From contig JABYQQ010000013.1 in assembly GCA_022605405.1 (NCBI GenBank), positions 930,001 to 994,000 of the forward strand: 64,000 bases of DNA. The letters run 5' to 3'. A model generated the notes under the pieces. That model was not told the origin of the DNA, did not search any database, and saw nothing but the letters and a program-made list of their open reading frames with translations. The translations under genes were made by a program, and so were the position numbers. Position 1 is the first letter of the stretch; the number at the start of each line of letters is the position of its first letter. Below are positions 35,249 to 47,194 of the stretch, one piece after another. The DNA comes from Earliella scabrosa. Its lineage: Eukaryota > Basidiomycota > Agaricomycetes > Polyporales > Polyporaceae.

Positions 35249-37674
35249 TCATCGACCAGTCGTCCGCATCTCAAGCTGTTCATCTCCCTCCGTTGCCACT
35301 GCTTGCCATCCGGCACCTGGCGCTGGCCGCCCACGGACGCGCGCCACGAGGCTCGAGAAGAATTCTGTGATGGGTACTCCATGTGAGCAAACAGAATCCG
35401 CACGCGGTTCAAGCGAAGATTCACCTTGCACGGCCGAAGGCGGCCCATCGTTCCGCTGCGTGATGTAATAGACCGGGACGCCTGCGAGGACGAAAGCTGG
35501 GCAAGCACGCGCGGTTGCTCAGCGAGGACGCCAAATAGGAATGTAGGAGGTGAGGCACATACCCAGGACTGCCATAGCCTCCAACGGCGCAGCAATGATC
35601 GGCATGCAAAGCAAGAATAGGCAGACCTATGCACGACAGGTCACCGATCAGGACGAGAGCGAACGCCCGAGTGGAGTTCTCCACGTACTGCGCAGAAAAT
35701 GAGGGGCGTAATGATCCATGTCTTGTAAGGTCGTTCTAGCATGGGCTCTTTGACACGCAGGATGACGAGTCCCAAAACCTGCAGATGACATCTGTGAGCG
35801 AACGCGCTCGAACCACGCCCGACTAAGCCCTTACAGTCAGGAAGTAGAATGCCCACGACGCGACTACGGCGAAGTTGATCAAGGATCGGAACCCCCCGCC
35901 GACCAGAATGAAGGCGATCGTGAGCCCCGTTTGCAGGCACATCGCATTCAGAGGAGTCTTCAGCCTGGAGTTGTGGCGGCCGAACAGTGCAGGGAGGTAG
36001 CCCTCCTTGCCTGCGACGTAGATGAGGCGTGCCGTCGTGAACGACGAACCTTTACGAATCACATCAGTGACTTGTCCTCTGTGCATACGGGGCACAACTG
36101 ACCGTTCAGCGCGCCAAAGCACGAGAAGGCGACCATCGCAGCGAAGACGGCGCCGCCTACAGGTCCGAACAGTGCACGGCCGAAATCCATCGCGACGGTA
36201 TTACTGAGACCGACAGTGGCCTGCGGTGACATCTAAGTACACACTAGAGTGTGGTAGGACGTCTCCGTACCTTGTCCAACACAGCAAAATAGGCGACGTT
36301 GGCGAGAATGAAGAGTATCTGTACAAAGATCAGTCACTACGTCACCAAAAGACCAATGTCGAGCATCCTAACCATGACGATAGCCATACTTGAATGTATG
36401 GCGCGAGGAATGCTCTTCTCGGGATGTCTCATCTCACCGCCAACGTAATTGGCCTGGTCCCAGCCGTCGAACGCCCAGAGACCAGAGTACAAGGCGAGCG
36501 CATAAGCAGAGGGACTTGTGCTCGACCCATCAAACAACGGCTCGCTGAATGAGGTTGATGCTTGTCCCCTAGCAAGCTGCACCAGCCCAATCACGGTAAT
36601 AGACAGCTGGGTAGATCTCGAGGTCACTGCTGTTCACCCAGGCAGCCTGTTTGACTACACACACCAATGCCACTATCTGCACGCTGTCAATGGATGAGTG
36701 CAGGTTGACGTCATGAGGTGCTCACCTTGACCGTTGTAAAAACTACAGCAGCGCGTGTGCCCAACGTTGGTGTTGCGACGCAAATTATTGACACCACCAC
36801 CACTGCCGCGACGGCAGTAAGTTTGATGGCCCATTGGGGTATATCATCCGGCGATACCTCGTCGCGGGTGGTATGCCATAGGAGACGATTAATGTATTCA
36901 GCAAAGATTAGGCTAATGACGGCGTTGCCACCTAGAGATGCATTGTGAAGGAGGTATGAGAATCAAGCGGCAACGTAGACATGATTCACGAACCGGGTTT
37001 GAGGGCTGATATCGCTGTCCAAGCGAAAAGGTATGAGACTAGAGGACCATACGAGTACTGGAGGTACGCCTGTGCGCCCCCATTGACGGGTATAGAGGAC
37101 CCGAGCTCTGCAAAGCTGCTCGCGCCTGTCCAAGCAAGCACCCCGGCAGCGAACCAGACCAGCAGACTCGCGCCGACGGTGTGGGTATTTGCGACCACCA
37201 CTCCGGGTGAAGAGCTACCGCAACCGTGGATTGAGCATAGGCAATGGAATATTCGAGCAGGCACACTTACAAGATACCCGAGCCAATCTGGAGGCCGACA
37301 ATCAAGGCAATCCCTGCACGTCCCGCCCACACCTCTCAGACCAAAACCCTTGACCGCATATACGTCTACGTACCGTTGACCAAGCCTAACCGCTTCTCAT
37401 TCGACTCTAGATGTACCTCATCTGGTTCGCTCAGACTTGCGCTGAGCGGGAGAAGGTCGTGCTGGAAGTCGAATCCTGACACCGAGTAGGAGCGACCACG
37501 GAACGGCGGTCGTGGGTTCTCCGCTAGCAAGGGCCCCTCCGACAGCTCCAAATCTCGTAGTGAGTCATCGGAGTCTTCTGAAAGCCGGTTTGAGCGGATG
37601 GAGGGTGAATAAATTTGGGAGGTAGCACTGCGTGGAGACCTGAGGTTGTCCAGTAACGTCGCGTGCGATGTCAT
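35249..37674 (-). CDS. L-type amino-acid permease, MUP1-like
   Basis: This is an APC-superfamily plasma-membrane transporter of the LAT group, like the yeast methionine permease Mup1. A hydrophilic, Ser-rich N-terminus starts MTSHATLLDNLRSPRSATSQ. The transmembrane core follows: GIALIVGLQIGSGIFSSPG (helix 1 with the GSGIFSSPG substrate motif), ASLLVWFAAGVLAWTGASSF, AELGSSIPVNGGAQAYLQYS, ALYSGLWAFDGWDQANYVGG and MRHPEKSIPRAI. Then come VGGAVFAAMVAFSCFGALNG and LIYVAGKEGYLPALFGRHNS. The tail reads VPVYYITQRNDGPPSAV, and the protein ends EQLEMRTTGR. At least ten introns are present. Methionine as substrate is a family-level guess. N-terminal Ser/Glu-rich segments may be targets for ubiquitin-driven turnover, as in Mup1. 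Confidence 0.88.
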
Positions 37675-38306
37675 GCGAGTTCGTGGGGACGAGATGGTGA
37701 GTCAGAGATCGTCAGAGAGTACAGTTGTACAGTCGTATCAGGTCGTCGAGGAGTACGGGATGTGCAAGAAGGTGACTGTGAGGACTGTGTCGTCCGAGGG
37801 TGGTGCAAACGTCGACGTCAACTCGAGCATTGGGGAATATTGCACGCCCATCCTGGAGCCGAATTGGCGCCCATGCTTTGGTGGATCTCGATCATCTTGA
37901 GATGTCAGACTCGTTGAGGCATAAGATCTAAGAGTCGAACGGTTGTAGGCTACTTAGAAGTAGGTGTTCTCGACAGGTCAAACGCGTAGTTGATCACTCG
38001 CTCATATGGACGCCAGGGAGCTACCCGCAACTCGTGCATACTCATCCTAACTGCGTTGGAGTTCTGACAGAGTAATAGTAGTGTATGGGCTCCTCGAGCT
38101 CACAGTGGCAGACCTATACGGCCCTCTAAACAGCTTGTCGTGTTCAGCACCGAGCGTTGGGCAGTATGTATAGGATCGGCATATGCTCAGCGCTCGCCAT
38201 CCGCGGCAGCAAGCACAAAATTTCCAGGACCCACAACAAGGCGTGGCGAATTCATGTAGCGGTGGGCCAAAGTCGTGCAGGTCGGTTGGTCAAGGCGTAA
38301 TGTCTA
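37675..38306. other. intergenic, permease promoter side
   Basis: About 630 bases lie between the permease start and the MTR3 stop. I see no domain-bearing frame or RNA gene. Confidence 0.45.
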
Positions 38307-39387
38307 TCATGTATTTTGGGCATTCTCGAGGAGAGCTTGGGCAATGACAGCGTGTACGTCTGTATAGCATTCTTGGCATGCCTCCATGCACTGAGGACTG
38401 CGGTAAGTATTTGTAGCTGAGGGATGTAAGACGGATGGAAAGCACACCTTGATAGCGTAATCCGGGGTCATAGAACCAGACTGCCACACGCTGGTGATAG
38501 TCCCGAGAGCAGGCATTCCAGAGAGGATCAAGGTGCCCGCAGAGACCTTCCCTTCCTCTTCTGTCGGATCCAGCCAGATCTCCTCGCCGACGACAGCCTG
38601 TACTTCTCGTAAGCTATTGGACAATGACAGGTGCAGAAGCAGACATACTGCCGAGCACGAGGCGACCAATCCGAGCATTTCGATCCCTGCGTCAGCCAAT
38701 GCTGCACTCGCAGCGACAGACCCAGCAGCAATGCATCCTTCAATGCCGTCGTTCTCAATGACCGTGATGAAGATATCGATGGTGGACTTGGGTAGAAGTT
38801 CCAGTCTTACGGCAGGGACCAACGCTTGCTGAATCTGTACAGCGACAGAGCGGTCTTCTGCGTCCTGTATACAAGTCAAGGTGAGATGCGCCTGGAAAGG
38901 GCGGAGGCCGATAGACGTACGCGTATGGGAACCCTTCTTCGCGTGCAAGAGAACGGCGCAAACTTGACCTCGACATTCAGTCGGCCTTTTTCGTTGTAGG
39001 TAGTGCTTTTCGACTGTCGAGGACCGTACCTTCACGACTGGATGAGCACAAGCCGAGAGGCATTACGCCACAAGGGAGGACGCGCGAACTCACTCACACC
39101 GCGCATGCAATCTTCGTCTTCTCCGTCTCAATGTATGCAGAGCCGTTAGCCTGGTTGATCAGGCCTGCTTTCAGGACTATCGTTCCAACGGGTTCTATTA
39201 GCACGTCAACCACGGACGCGTCGAAGGGATGGGTCGTACATATTGGCCGAATGTCCCGTGTACCCCTCCCTTTCCTCGGGTTCCCAAGTTTCCACCGCAT
39301 CTGCTCCTCGTCATCTGCGGCAAATACTGGCTGGAAGCTCTCGTCTGGGCCATTGATACGCCGGCGATCGAAATTGCTCTGAGCCAT
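38307..39387 (-). CDS. MTR3: exosome complex subunit MTR3 (RNase PH-like)
   Basis: This is one of six RNase-PH-like ring subunits of the RNA exosome (EXOSC6 in animals), acting in 3'-to-5' RNA processing and decay in nucleus and cytoplasm. Conserved stretches are RDIRPICTTHPFDASVVDVL, GLINQANGSAYIETEKTKIA, YGPRQSKSTTYNEKGRLNVE, VKFAPFSCTRRR, DIFITVIENDGIEGCIAAGS and AASAALADAGIEMLGLVASC. The C-terminus is ACQECYTDVHAVIAQALLEN. The first intron donor is GTGAGT, which restores the VYGPRQ junction. As in eukaryotic ring subunits, the protein is probably structural rather than catalytic. It shares a 137-base divergent promoter with the NSRP1-like gene. Confidence 0.9.
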
Positions 39388-39524
39388 GACGAAAGAGAGG
39401 AGGAACAGTGCAGACGGCGCCTACGCCAGGCCTACCCGCACAACACCCACCGAGTTTATCGCGCGCTTACAGCCACTGCAACCTCTAACCGCGTTCTCCA
39501 CCACCTTCCACCACTCCTCCCACT
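39388..39524. promoter_or_regulatory. compact divergent promoter, MTR3 and NSRP1-like
   Basis: Only 137 bases separate the two start codons. No TATA box was recognised. The short distance implies overlapping promoter elements for two RNA-processing genes. Confidence 0.5.
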
Positions 39525-40805
39525 ATGAAGGTCTCGTTCTCTCTCAAGGGCAAGGCCACCAAACCCGTTGGCGAAGCCCCCTCTCTCAAACGCACCGCAG
39601 CCTTCGCGGCGCTCGACGACGACGAGCCCGTGGACGCCGCACCGACCGCAAGCGCATCCGGGGACAAGGGCAAGGTCGCGGCGAACAAGCAGTTCATCGC
39701 GCAGAGCGTGCAGCTGTCCAAGGCGGCGAAGAAGAAGCTCGAGGAGGAGAAGAAGGTGGACTCGACCGTGTTCGAGTACGACGAGGTGTGGGACAAGATG
39801 CAGGAGGCGAAGCTGAGGCAGAAGGAGGCCAAGGAGGCGGACGCGAAGGAGCGCAAGGTGAGCAGCCCGTGTCTTGTCTGCTCGGGGTGTTATGGGGTGC
39901 TTTGAATGCTGATGTACTGAAAGACCTTCGCAGCCAAAGTACATTAGCGGGCTGCTCTCGTCTGCAGCGACGCGACGGCTCGATCACTTGAGAGCCCAGG
40001 AGAAGATGATTCAGCGCGAGCGTGAGCTCGAGGGTGACGAGTTTAAGGACAAGGAGGCCTTCGTCACGCAAGCATATAAGGACCAAATGGAGGAACTCCG
40101 GCGAGCAGAAGAGGAGGAGCGGCAAAGAGAAGGTACGTCCATTACAACAACGTATGGTCTACTTTCGTGCTGACGACTGGGTATGTAGAGGAGGAAAAGA
40201 AGAAGAACCGGGGCGTGGGCACAGGAATGGCGCACTTCTACCGCAAGCTGCTCGAGGAGTCCGAGCAACAACACGAGCAGACCGTCGCCGCAGTGGAATC
40301 GAAACCACAGATCGGGCCCCAAGGGCCAAACCTGACCATCACCAAGCCGCCCGACTTCACTCCCAAGTCCGACGTCGAGCTCGCACGGATAGCAAGAGAG
40401 CAAGGGAAGGACGTTGAGCTGAACGACGACAACCAGATCGTCGACAAGCGCGAGCTGCTCTCGGCCGGACTCAACCTCTCTGCCCCCAACACTCGCAAGC
40501 TCGGCCTCCACTTGTCGAGCAAGAAGAAGGATGCTGCGGGAGAGAACGTGGAAGCGCATCGTGCGGTCGGGACCGCCGCGAGCAGGAAAGAGATCAACGA
40601 GCGACGGGCGAGGGAGATCCAGCGGCAGATGGAGGACGAGAAGAAGCGGATGCAGTCTGAGAAGGAGAGGCAGGAGCAGGAGAGCCTCACCAGGACGGTC
40701 GCGCGGAGGAATGACGAGGAGTCGGTCAAGAGCGCCAGGGAACGGTATCTTGAGCGCAAACGGCGTCGACTGGAGGAGGGTGCCGACAAGGGGGAGGAAT
40801 CATGA
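39525..40805 (+). CDS. NSRP1: nuclear speckle splicing regulator NSRP1-like
   Basis: The protein matches the DUF2040/NSRP1 family (CCDC55), nuclear RNA-binding factors that influence alternative splicing. Start MKVSFSLKGKATKPVGEAPS. The conserved N-terminal coiled coil includes STVFEYDEVWDKMQEAKLRQ, PKYISGLLSSAATRRLDHL, KMIQRERELEGDEFKDKEAF and VTQAYKDQMEELRRAEEEER. Then KNRGVGTGMAHFYRKLLEES. The C-terminal half is highly charged (ARERYLERKRRRLEEGADKG), likely helical and nuclear. Two short introns (near 39856 and 40133) split it. The fungal protein lacks the long RS domain of the animal one. Function is inferred from family. Confidence 0.82.
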
Positions 40806-40923
40806 CGGTTGTGCTCGCCCTCGCACTTACTATGACCTTGCATATCTTGTTGTGTACTATTCATCACAGCGAATCTTCGTCGAAGCTCAATATTCTTGGC
40901 GAAGTTACGATACATTACTACTA

Positions 40924-42210
40924 CTACAAGGTATGGTGTGATGTATGGACAGGCACGGCAGAGAGGTGTCTCATTGAGGGTATACTTGCGACAGCCGCAT
41001 CGAACGCAACCAGTGCTTGGAAGGCGGTGGGTCGGTGCTCAAACCGACTGCAGGTCATCTGCTTCGTGAGGGGGTACAGCTCAGGGACAGCGTATCCTGT
41101 GGTCTATGATACAGATGTTCGTTGAGTGCTAAGCGACACAGTAGTGTGCATCCTAAAGGATACGGCTTACCTCCATAGCCTGTAGCATGACCATTCCCAA
41201 ACCGTATACATCGACCTTGAACGGGTCGCTGGGTTGGCCCCGTTCCACTTCTGGAGGGACTTCGGTTCTTCGACAGCTGTACACTTCTCGAGCATTAGGC
41301 GTGTTATGATATCGTGCACTGAGCTCATAGTCTATGCAAGCGTAGTGGCCCCTGCCGTCAGTGAGGAAGTTGCGCATTGAGATGTCTAGGTGGGCGACGT
41401 GGTGAGCATGCATGAAAGAAATATGCTGACAGTGGGGTTAACGAGGCATCTGAAGGTTTCGGGTACAGTATAACGCACTTCTAGGCATTGTCGCAACGCA
41501 TTCAAAAAGTGACCAAAACTGGACGGTGGTGCCGAGAGGAGGTGCGATGCCCATTCCTCCATGACAATGAAGACTAATCGATCTCTATGCACCTCAATGA
41601 GATCGAGGACAGCTGCGCGAGACGAGTGAGAAACGGATGCCGACGGTGAGAACACGGTTATGGTCATTACTCACGGATACAGTGGTTCATTGGCCGATTT
41701 CGCATGGACGGGCATGACAGGTACCGTATGACGTCGTACTCCCGGCTATACAAATGGACCGCTTTGATCACAACCTTGACACCCGTAGAGCACTGAGTCC
41801 CACGAAAGAGACGATCCGGCTGTGGGACGGCTATCGTTAGCTCGACGTCCAAAAGAGGAGCAAAGCGCGCTCACCAAGCCAGCGTCCCTACACAACTCGT
41901 TCTCGTCTTGACTGCGGCATGCCCGTAAATAGCCAGGCAGGTCTGTGGTTACTGCACGCCCCTGGGAGGCTTGGAGTGCCCAGTAGTCTTGGTACCACTG
42001 TTTCACGTCCTTGCATGTGTCGAGTCGGAAACCACGCGCTTCTATGATTGTCCGGTATGCGCACCAGTTCGGCGTCATGCGGCGGTTGACGTCGTCCTCG
42101 TCAAGCGACGACTGGGAGGTACATGACGCGTTGTCATCATCGCTGTCGCAGTCGCTGGAGGTGCGCGGAGGAGGACGGCGAGTGCGCGAGGACGACGAAG
42201 AAGCTGCCAT
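40924..42210 (-). CDS. divergent protein-kinase-like protein
   Basis: A diverged kinase fold can be read. The N-terminal part is Ser-rich (MAASSSSSRTRRPPP, SDCDSDDDNASCTSQSS), followed by NWCAYRTIIEARGFRLDTCK. Next come a small-lobe piece, VKVVIKAVHLYSREYDVIRY, and a hinge-like LVFIVMEEW. The catalytic loop reads HVAHLDISMRNFLTD, with HLD in place of HRD but Asp and Asn kept. The metal motif DFG is replaced by CIDYELS. The late helices read DPFKVDVYGLGMVMLQAM, and after the last intron the tail gives RPTAFQALVAFDAAV. The glycine-rich loop is not recognisable. Similar atypical kinases are abundant in Agaricomycetes with no known substrates. Start is 42210, or 42354 if the in-frame upstream ATG is used. 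Activity is uncertain. Confidence 0.65.
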
Positions 42211-43113
42211 AGATGATAGGCATCTGGGCAGGAACAGAGGGTGAGTCAACGCGGGAGGTTGGAGCTCGCCTGATGAGGGGGCGCTCTTATGTCGACATGC
42301 AGCAAGTGTCTGCCGGTTTGGGTCGGGAATAATGTCCTCGAATCGGTATGCCACGTCTACGTAAGATAGTGATTGAGCGCTGTGAGACGGAGGCGTAATG
42401 AAGGGCCGAGAAATGGGAAGCCACGATCTGGTGTGGACGCCACGGCGGAGGGTAGATGGCAGCGACAGGGACGAAGATAGCAGGTCGGTTGCGCGACGGT
42501 CGCAAGAACACGCGCGCCGTTGCCCGACGAGGCAGCCGAGACCACAGCGAGATGGCTAAGACACGAAAGATCTGCCTGATATGGTGAGGTGTGCATGGCC
42601 GTGGACGGAGAGAGGGTCACGCGAAGGCAGGGTGATGGCGGAGTCAATGGTCGAGAAGAGCGGGGCGCGGCGAGGTTGGCAGTTTGCTGTCGTCTCGAGC
42701 GTGTTGGGCCTGCAACAAGAGCCGCAAGAGGCGTGCTGGCTCACACAAGAGAGGAGGGGGAGCTCGGAGGAGTGCGCCGGGAGGGGATAGCGAGAGATTT
42801 CTCTGCCATTTAGGGCAAAGGTCCCTGCAGGTGTATCGCATTAGACGCAGACGGGCGGCGGAGAAACAGAGCACGGCACAGCGCACGAAAGCTGCAAGAT
42901 GTTCCCAGGCGGAGGGAGCCCGACGTGCGCGCGGGGCAGGGGCGACGAGGACTCGGACTCGGAGGAGAGAAGCTCGGACGTGCCTCGGGCCCAACCTGGG
43001 CCAAACGCTCGTCCACAACTGCGTGAGCGCGGCGTGAGCGTCACAGCGCGCGTGGGAACCTCGGCAAACGCGCTCCTTGCCATGTTCAGCGACTGAACCA
43101 CTCTCTCTTCCCG
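42211..43113. other. divergent region between kinase-like and RRM genes
   Basis: About 900 bases. Overlapping open frames on both strands (for example 42644-43129 minus) look like GC-driven shadows without domains. Presumably it holds two promoters; no element stands out. Confidence 0.45.
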
Positions 43114-43796
43114 ATGGAGGAAGGCACAAAGTCCAAGAAAACCGTCTTCGTCGGCGGAATCGGCGACGACGTCGACCAGGCCGTCATCCTCGAGAACTTC
43201 GCCACCTTCGGTCCGTGCCACGTCTCTATTTTCTCGCACGCATTCTCATCTCACATGGCCAGGCGATGTAATTGAGGTTCAGCTGCCGCTCGCACCGACC
43301 AATCCCTCCATTCCAAACGGTGCGTGTCATATGCGCTCGCTAAGAATAATGCTGACGACACGCCATATGCTTGCAGAAACGAAGCACCGGGGGTTCGCCT
43401 TCGTGACATATGCCTCTCCGGCAGATGCTCAGGATGCCATTGACAACATGGACCTGAATGAACTCAACGGCCGCGTGCTGCGAGTAAACCTCGCTAGGCC
43501 GATGAAGGCCCAAGCCCAGGCCACTGGAAACAGAGCGAGTAAGTGCTAGCTATCTCCATGTTTCTTCCGCGAGACTGACCACGGCCCTTCTGCACAGTCT
43601 GGGAGTCGGAAGAATGGCTCCAGAAGTACGCAAAACCACTATCACAGAGCGGCGGTACGTCCATTCAAGGATGTCAACATGATCACTGAAAATGAATCTC
43701 TCTTCAGGCGCCCCTTTGCGCGGAACAGGCCAGAGTGGCGAAGGGAAGGAAGGGGAAGAGGACGGAGATAACGACGCAGACGCTATGGAGGAATGA
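43114..43796 (+). CDS. single-RRM protein related to the N-terminus of cyclophilin E
   Basis: This is a short RNA-binding protein. RNP2 is visible as [20 protein letters not shown] and RNP1 as [19 protein letters not shown]. The domain closes with [16 protein letters not shown]. After it, [15 protein letters not shown] matches the tryptophan-containing linker that follows the RRM in animal PPIE. The expected prolyl isomerase domain is absent: the protein ends in an acidic tail, NDADAMEE. Five exons; introns begin near 43212, 43321, 43540 and 43655. In animals PPIE is a spliceosome component, so a role in pre-mRNA splicing is inferred. It converges with TAF13, 157 bases between stops. Confidence 0.82.
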
Positions 43797-43953
43797 GCCC
43801 CGTAGTGCTGTTCCTTGCGTCATGTACTGTACTCGTGTGGCCATCGTGACATCGACTATTCACCGAGAGTGCGCATCTATAAACCACGGCACGCTGAGCG
43901 CAAACACTAATGATACATTCTATGATACACCAGACAGCGGTAGGTAGTACACG

Positions 43954-44807
43954 TCATATATGCGAACCAGCGGGATTCATGTCCGGCTCGTCGAATTGTG
44001 CACGAGCGCGTTTGATGTCCTCCTGCATGAACAGCAGCTCCTCCAGACGCGCCAGCTTCTTTGCATCCGCCGGTCGGGACAGAGCTCGGCGCAAGTCATC
44101 GATAGACAGGCGGGACTTCTTTCCTCCCGCTGATGCGGTCTGTACCTGTGTGCGTGAATACAGTGAGTAGGCGATAGGAGGACATCGACAATGGGCAGAT
44201 GGTACATACCACATCCACGATGTATTCGATGAGGATCTCCTCCATGACGTTGACGGTGTCGTTCGCTGGGTTGCGGTCGTCTCCGAACCCATACATGAGA
44301 TTTCTCACTAAAGCCATCCTTGATTCAGACGGCAATGAGGCAAGGAAGCAAACAGTACTCACGTTCTTTCGTGAACAACCCTCGGTAACTCGAGCCTTTC
44401 CGCCCACTCCGCCCATACAAGTTGGGGTCCCGGTTGTACGACGTAAAGGTATAAGTGGAAGGCACCGCTGGCCTTGTCGCAAGAGACGATGCGATAGCAG
44501 GGGTGGCAGTTATTGGCGCAGCAGTGGTAGTGGTTTGGGAAGTAGTTGCGGAAGTCGTAGCAGGTCTTGGTGCAGTCGTGACAGGAGTGTGTGCCTGCTG
44601 TTGTTGCTGTTGAGGGTAGTAGCTGTAGCCGTGATATGGCCACGTCCCATAGCTTGTCACAGCAGTCGGTGGTGCGTATGGCTGATACTGGGCCGTTGGG
44701 TAGGCTGCTGAGGATTGCGGGTGTGCGTAGGTGCCAGCGGTCTGTGGGTGGTAGCCGGCGTATGGGTAGGTCGTTCCACTGGTCGAGTAGGGTGGATAGT
44801 GCGACAT
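43954..44807 (-). CDS. TAF13: TFIID subunit TAF13 with long N-terminal extension
   Basis: TAF13 pairs with TAF11 through a histone fold within TFIID, the general transcription factor that binds core promoters. The histone-fold region is clear: NLMYGFGDDRNPANDTVNVM, EEILIEYIVDV, then SRLSIDDLRRALSRPADAKK and LARLEELLFMQEDIKRARAQ. It ends FDEPDMNPAGSHI. Ahead of it is a low-complexity stretch of roughly 150 residues, MSHYPPYSTSGTTYPYAGYH, with a QQQQQQ run and many Thr, Pro and Tyr. Yeast and human TAF13 also have N-terminal tails, but of other composition. Two introns lie at about 44310-44365 and 44160-44215. An in-frame ATG at 44930 would add 41 residues; I prefer 44807. Confidence 0.9.
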
Positions 44808-44963
44808 CGTGCGAGCGCGGACGAAGCGGGTTCTCAGTCCGAAGTGACTGGTTGCGAGAGAGAGACTCGAAGGCGCGTCGGACTCGTCGTGGCGCGTAAG
44901 CGCCGGTGAGCGCGCCGTCCCCTTGCACAAGATCCAGATCGGTGCCTGTCTTTCACCACTCTC
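44808..44963. promoter_or_regulatory. divergent promoter, TAF13 and dihydroorotate dehydrogenase
   Basis: 156 bases separate the two start codons. No TATA box was recognised. Confidence 0.5.
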
Positions 44964-46798
44964 ATGACACCAACGTTCGGGCTACTGGCAGCACGGAGTG
45001 CCCACCGCGCCCTCGGCACCTCTCGTCTCTTAGTATCTCGCAGGGCGGCCTCTACGGCGGCATCCCAATCGACAGCCCCTTCCTCTGCGAGAACAGCGCT
45101 ATACGCTTCCGTGTTCGTTCTCTCGACAGGCCTCTTTGCGGTATACTATCTCGACTGCCGCGCTGCACTTCACAAATATGTCGTGACACCCGTTATCCGA
45201 CATATGCTCGACTCAGAGGCCGGACACAAGCTCGCTGTTCGCGTTCTGAGCGCCGGCCTTGCGCCCCGAGACCCAGTACCGGACGATGAAGTGCTGAAGG
45301 TCGAGGTGCGTACGTGCCCCTCGTGATTCAGACGAAGTTCGTGTCCGACGCGTCAGTAGCTATGGGGCGAGACTATGTCTAGTCCCATCGGTTTGGCTGC
45401 GGGTTTCGACAAGCATGGAGAGGCAATTGACGGTACGCTCATCACATTCGTCTGACCCTCTCGATATGTCCTTACTGCGAATCAGGTCTCTTCAATCTGG
45501 GCTTTGGCTGGGTAGAGATAGGAAGTGTCACTCCCAAACCTCAGGTGAATACCACTAAGCTATGTTTCACCGGGGTAAGCTTGACGAGCCCTGCCGCCCC
45601 CAGCCCGGTAATCCCAAACCCCGCGTATTCCACCTCCCGAACGACTCCGCCCTTATAAACCGGTACGGCTTCCCCTCTGAAGGGCACACCGCAGTCCTGT
45701 CGCGTCTTCGAGCGCGTCTGCCTTCATGGCTTCCCTACTCCTCTGACCCCGACGCCGAGTCGCCTCTACACGGTGCAGAGCATGCGTCGCTGCGCCCGAA
45801 CGCGCTCCTTGCGGTCAACCTCGGCAAGAACAAATCCTCCCCTCCAGACTCCATCTCCGACTTCGTCACAGGCGTGCGGACGTTTGGACCGTATGCGGAC
45901 GCATTAGTTGTCAATGTCTCGAGTCCGAACACCCCAGGGCTCAGGTGCGTCGAATGCTGTATGATTTGCTTCGCGTACATGCCGACACCAGCTCTCCAGA
46001 GGCATGCAGAGCCGTACGCTGCTTCAAGAGCTCCTTGCGGGTGTCACTGCGGCGCGCGACGAAGTTACGGCCACCTCCACACACAGTCACCGACCAAAAC
46101 TACTGCTCAAGATCGCTCCCGACCTGACCGAATCCGAGGTGGCCGATGTTGCTGCTGCAGTCCGCGCCAATGGGGGTGTGGACGGTGTCATTGTGAGCAA
46201 CACGACCATCCAGCGGCCCGCAGGCTTGTCAGATCGTGAGTCCCCTTTCGTTTTCCTCGGTATACACGCTCTTTAAATCCTGTGTCGTGCAGCAAACAAA
46301 TTGGAACAGGGCGGTCTCTCGGGCCCTCCTCTCAAGCAGCTCTCCCTTGCAACACTCCGGACTCTGCGCTCTCACCTCCCCGCCTCAATCCCGGTGATCG
46401 GATGCGGCGGAATCTCGTCGGGGGAAGTTGCGCTCGAGTTCGCTCGTGCGGGCGCGGCCGCCGTGCAGCTCTACACCGCGTTTGGCTATGGCGGACCTGG
46501 GACCTGCAGAGAGATCAAGGACGAACTCGCCGCCCTGCTCCGGAAGGAGGGCAAGACGTGGCAGGAGGTCGTCCGCGAGGCTGTGGAGAAGTCGAGCTTC
46601 CGAGAGGTCAAGGAGAACGCACCGTCCGCCGAGGAGCAGTCCGGAAGTTTGAAGGAGGCGAGCATACAGCTTCTGGTCCAGGAGGCGGAGGAGCTGAAGC
46701 GGTTGTTGGATGGGCTCGGAGAGCGGCTCGAGAAGCGCGCGGAGGAGGGGGTCAAGGTTGGCGACACGCAGGTTATTGCTGTTACGCCGTCTACCTAG
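44964..46798 (+). CDS. URA9: dihydroorotate dehydrogenase (quinone), mitochondrial
   Basis: This class 2 enzyme oxidises dihydroorotate to orotate on the mitochondrial inner membrane, passing electrons from FMN to ubiquinone; it is the fourth step of pyrimidine synthesis. The N-terminus is a targeting peptide rich in Arg and Ser ([18 protein letters not shown]), then a membrane helix ([20 protein letters not shown]). The FMN-barrel motifs are [70 protein letters not shown] and [13 protein letters not shown] (catalytic Ser). Then [54 protein letters not shown] and [19 protein letters not shown]. An unusually long Glu/Lys-rich tail follows, ending [10 protein letters not shown]. Introns lie at about 45305, 45430, 45545, 45944 and 46233. 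Confidence 0.93.
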
Positions 46799-47194
46799 AT
46801 TGCATGTTGTACTGAAGCCATGGAGTCGATGGTAAGGTGATGTGCAACGTCCCAGCTAGTCCGACATTGTCAACCGCATCCGTACGAGTTTCAGTAGCTA
46901 CCATGGAGCGTGTGCAATCATTAATGGTCCTATAACTCGATGCATTTATCTCCTCGCTCACAAGGGGTCTCCCCAAGTCTCCCCAACCTCAAGCTATCGC
47001 ATGAATGAGGCAGAGCGCCTATTTGGGATGCTCGGACCGTGCGGCTGTGATTTTGGCCTCTCTTTGAATCCTCCACCGTTCCTTCACTTCAAGTCCCTTC
47101 TTGCGCTGCATCTGGGTGATATCACATTGAAAATACCGGAACGCATAAGCTTGGCGATTGTCTTGAGCTCGCTCTCAAAAAGCTGCGCAACACT
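46799..47194. other. intergenic, RRP4 promoter side
   Basis: About 400 bases in tandem orientation between the dehydrogenase stop and the RRP4 start. No coding or RNA feature seen. Confidence 0.45.

Noticed and set aside
42644..43129. 161-codon minus-strand frame before the RRM gene
   Set aside because: It overlaps the first RRM exon on the opposite strand and looks like promoter GC bias rather than protein.
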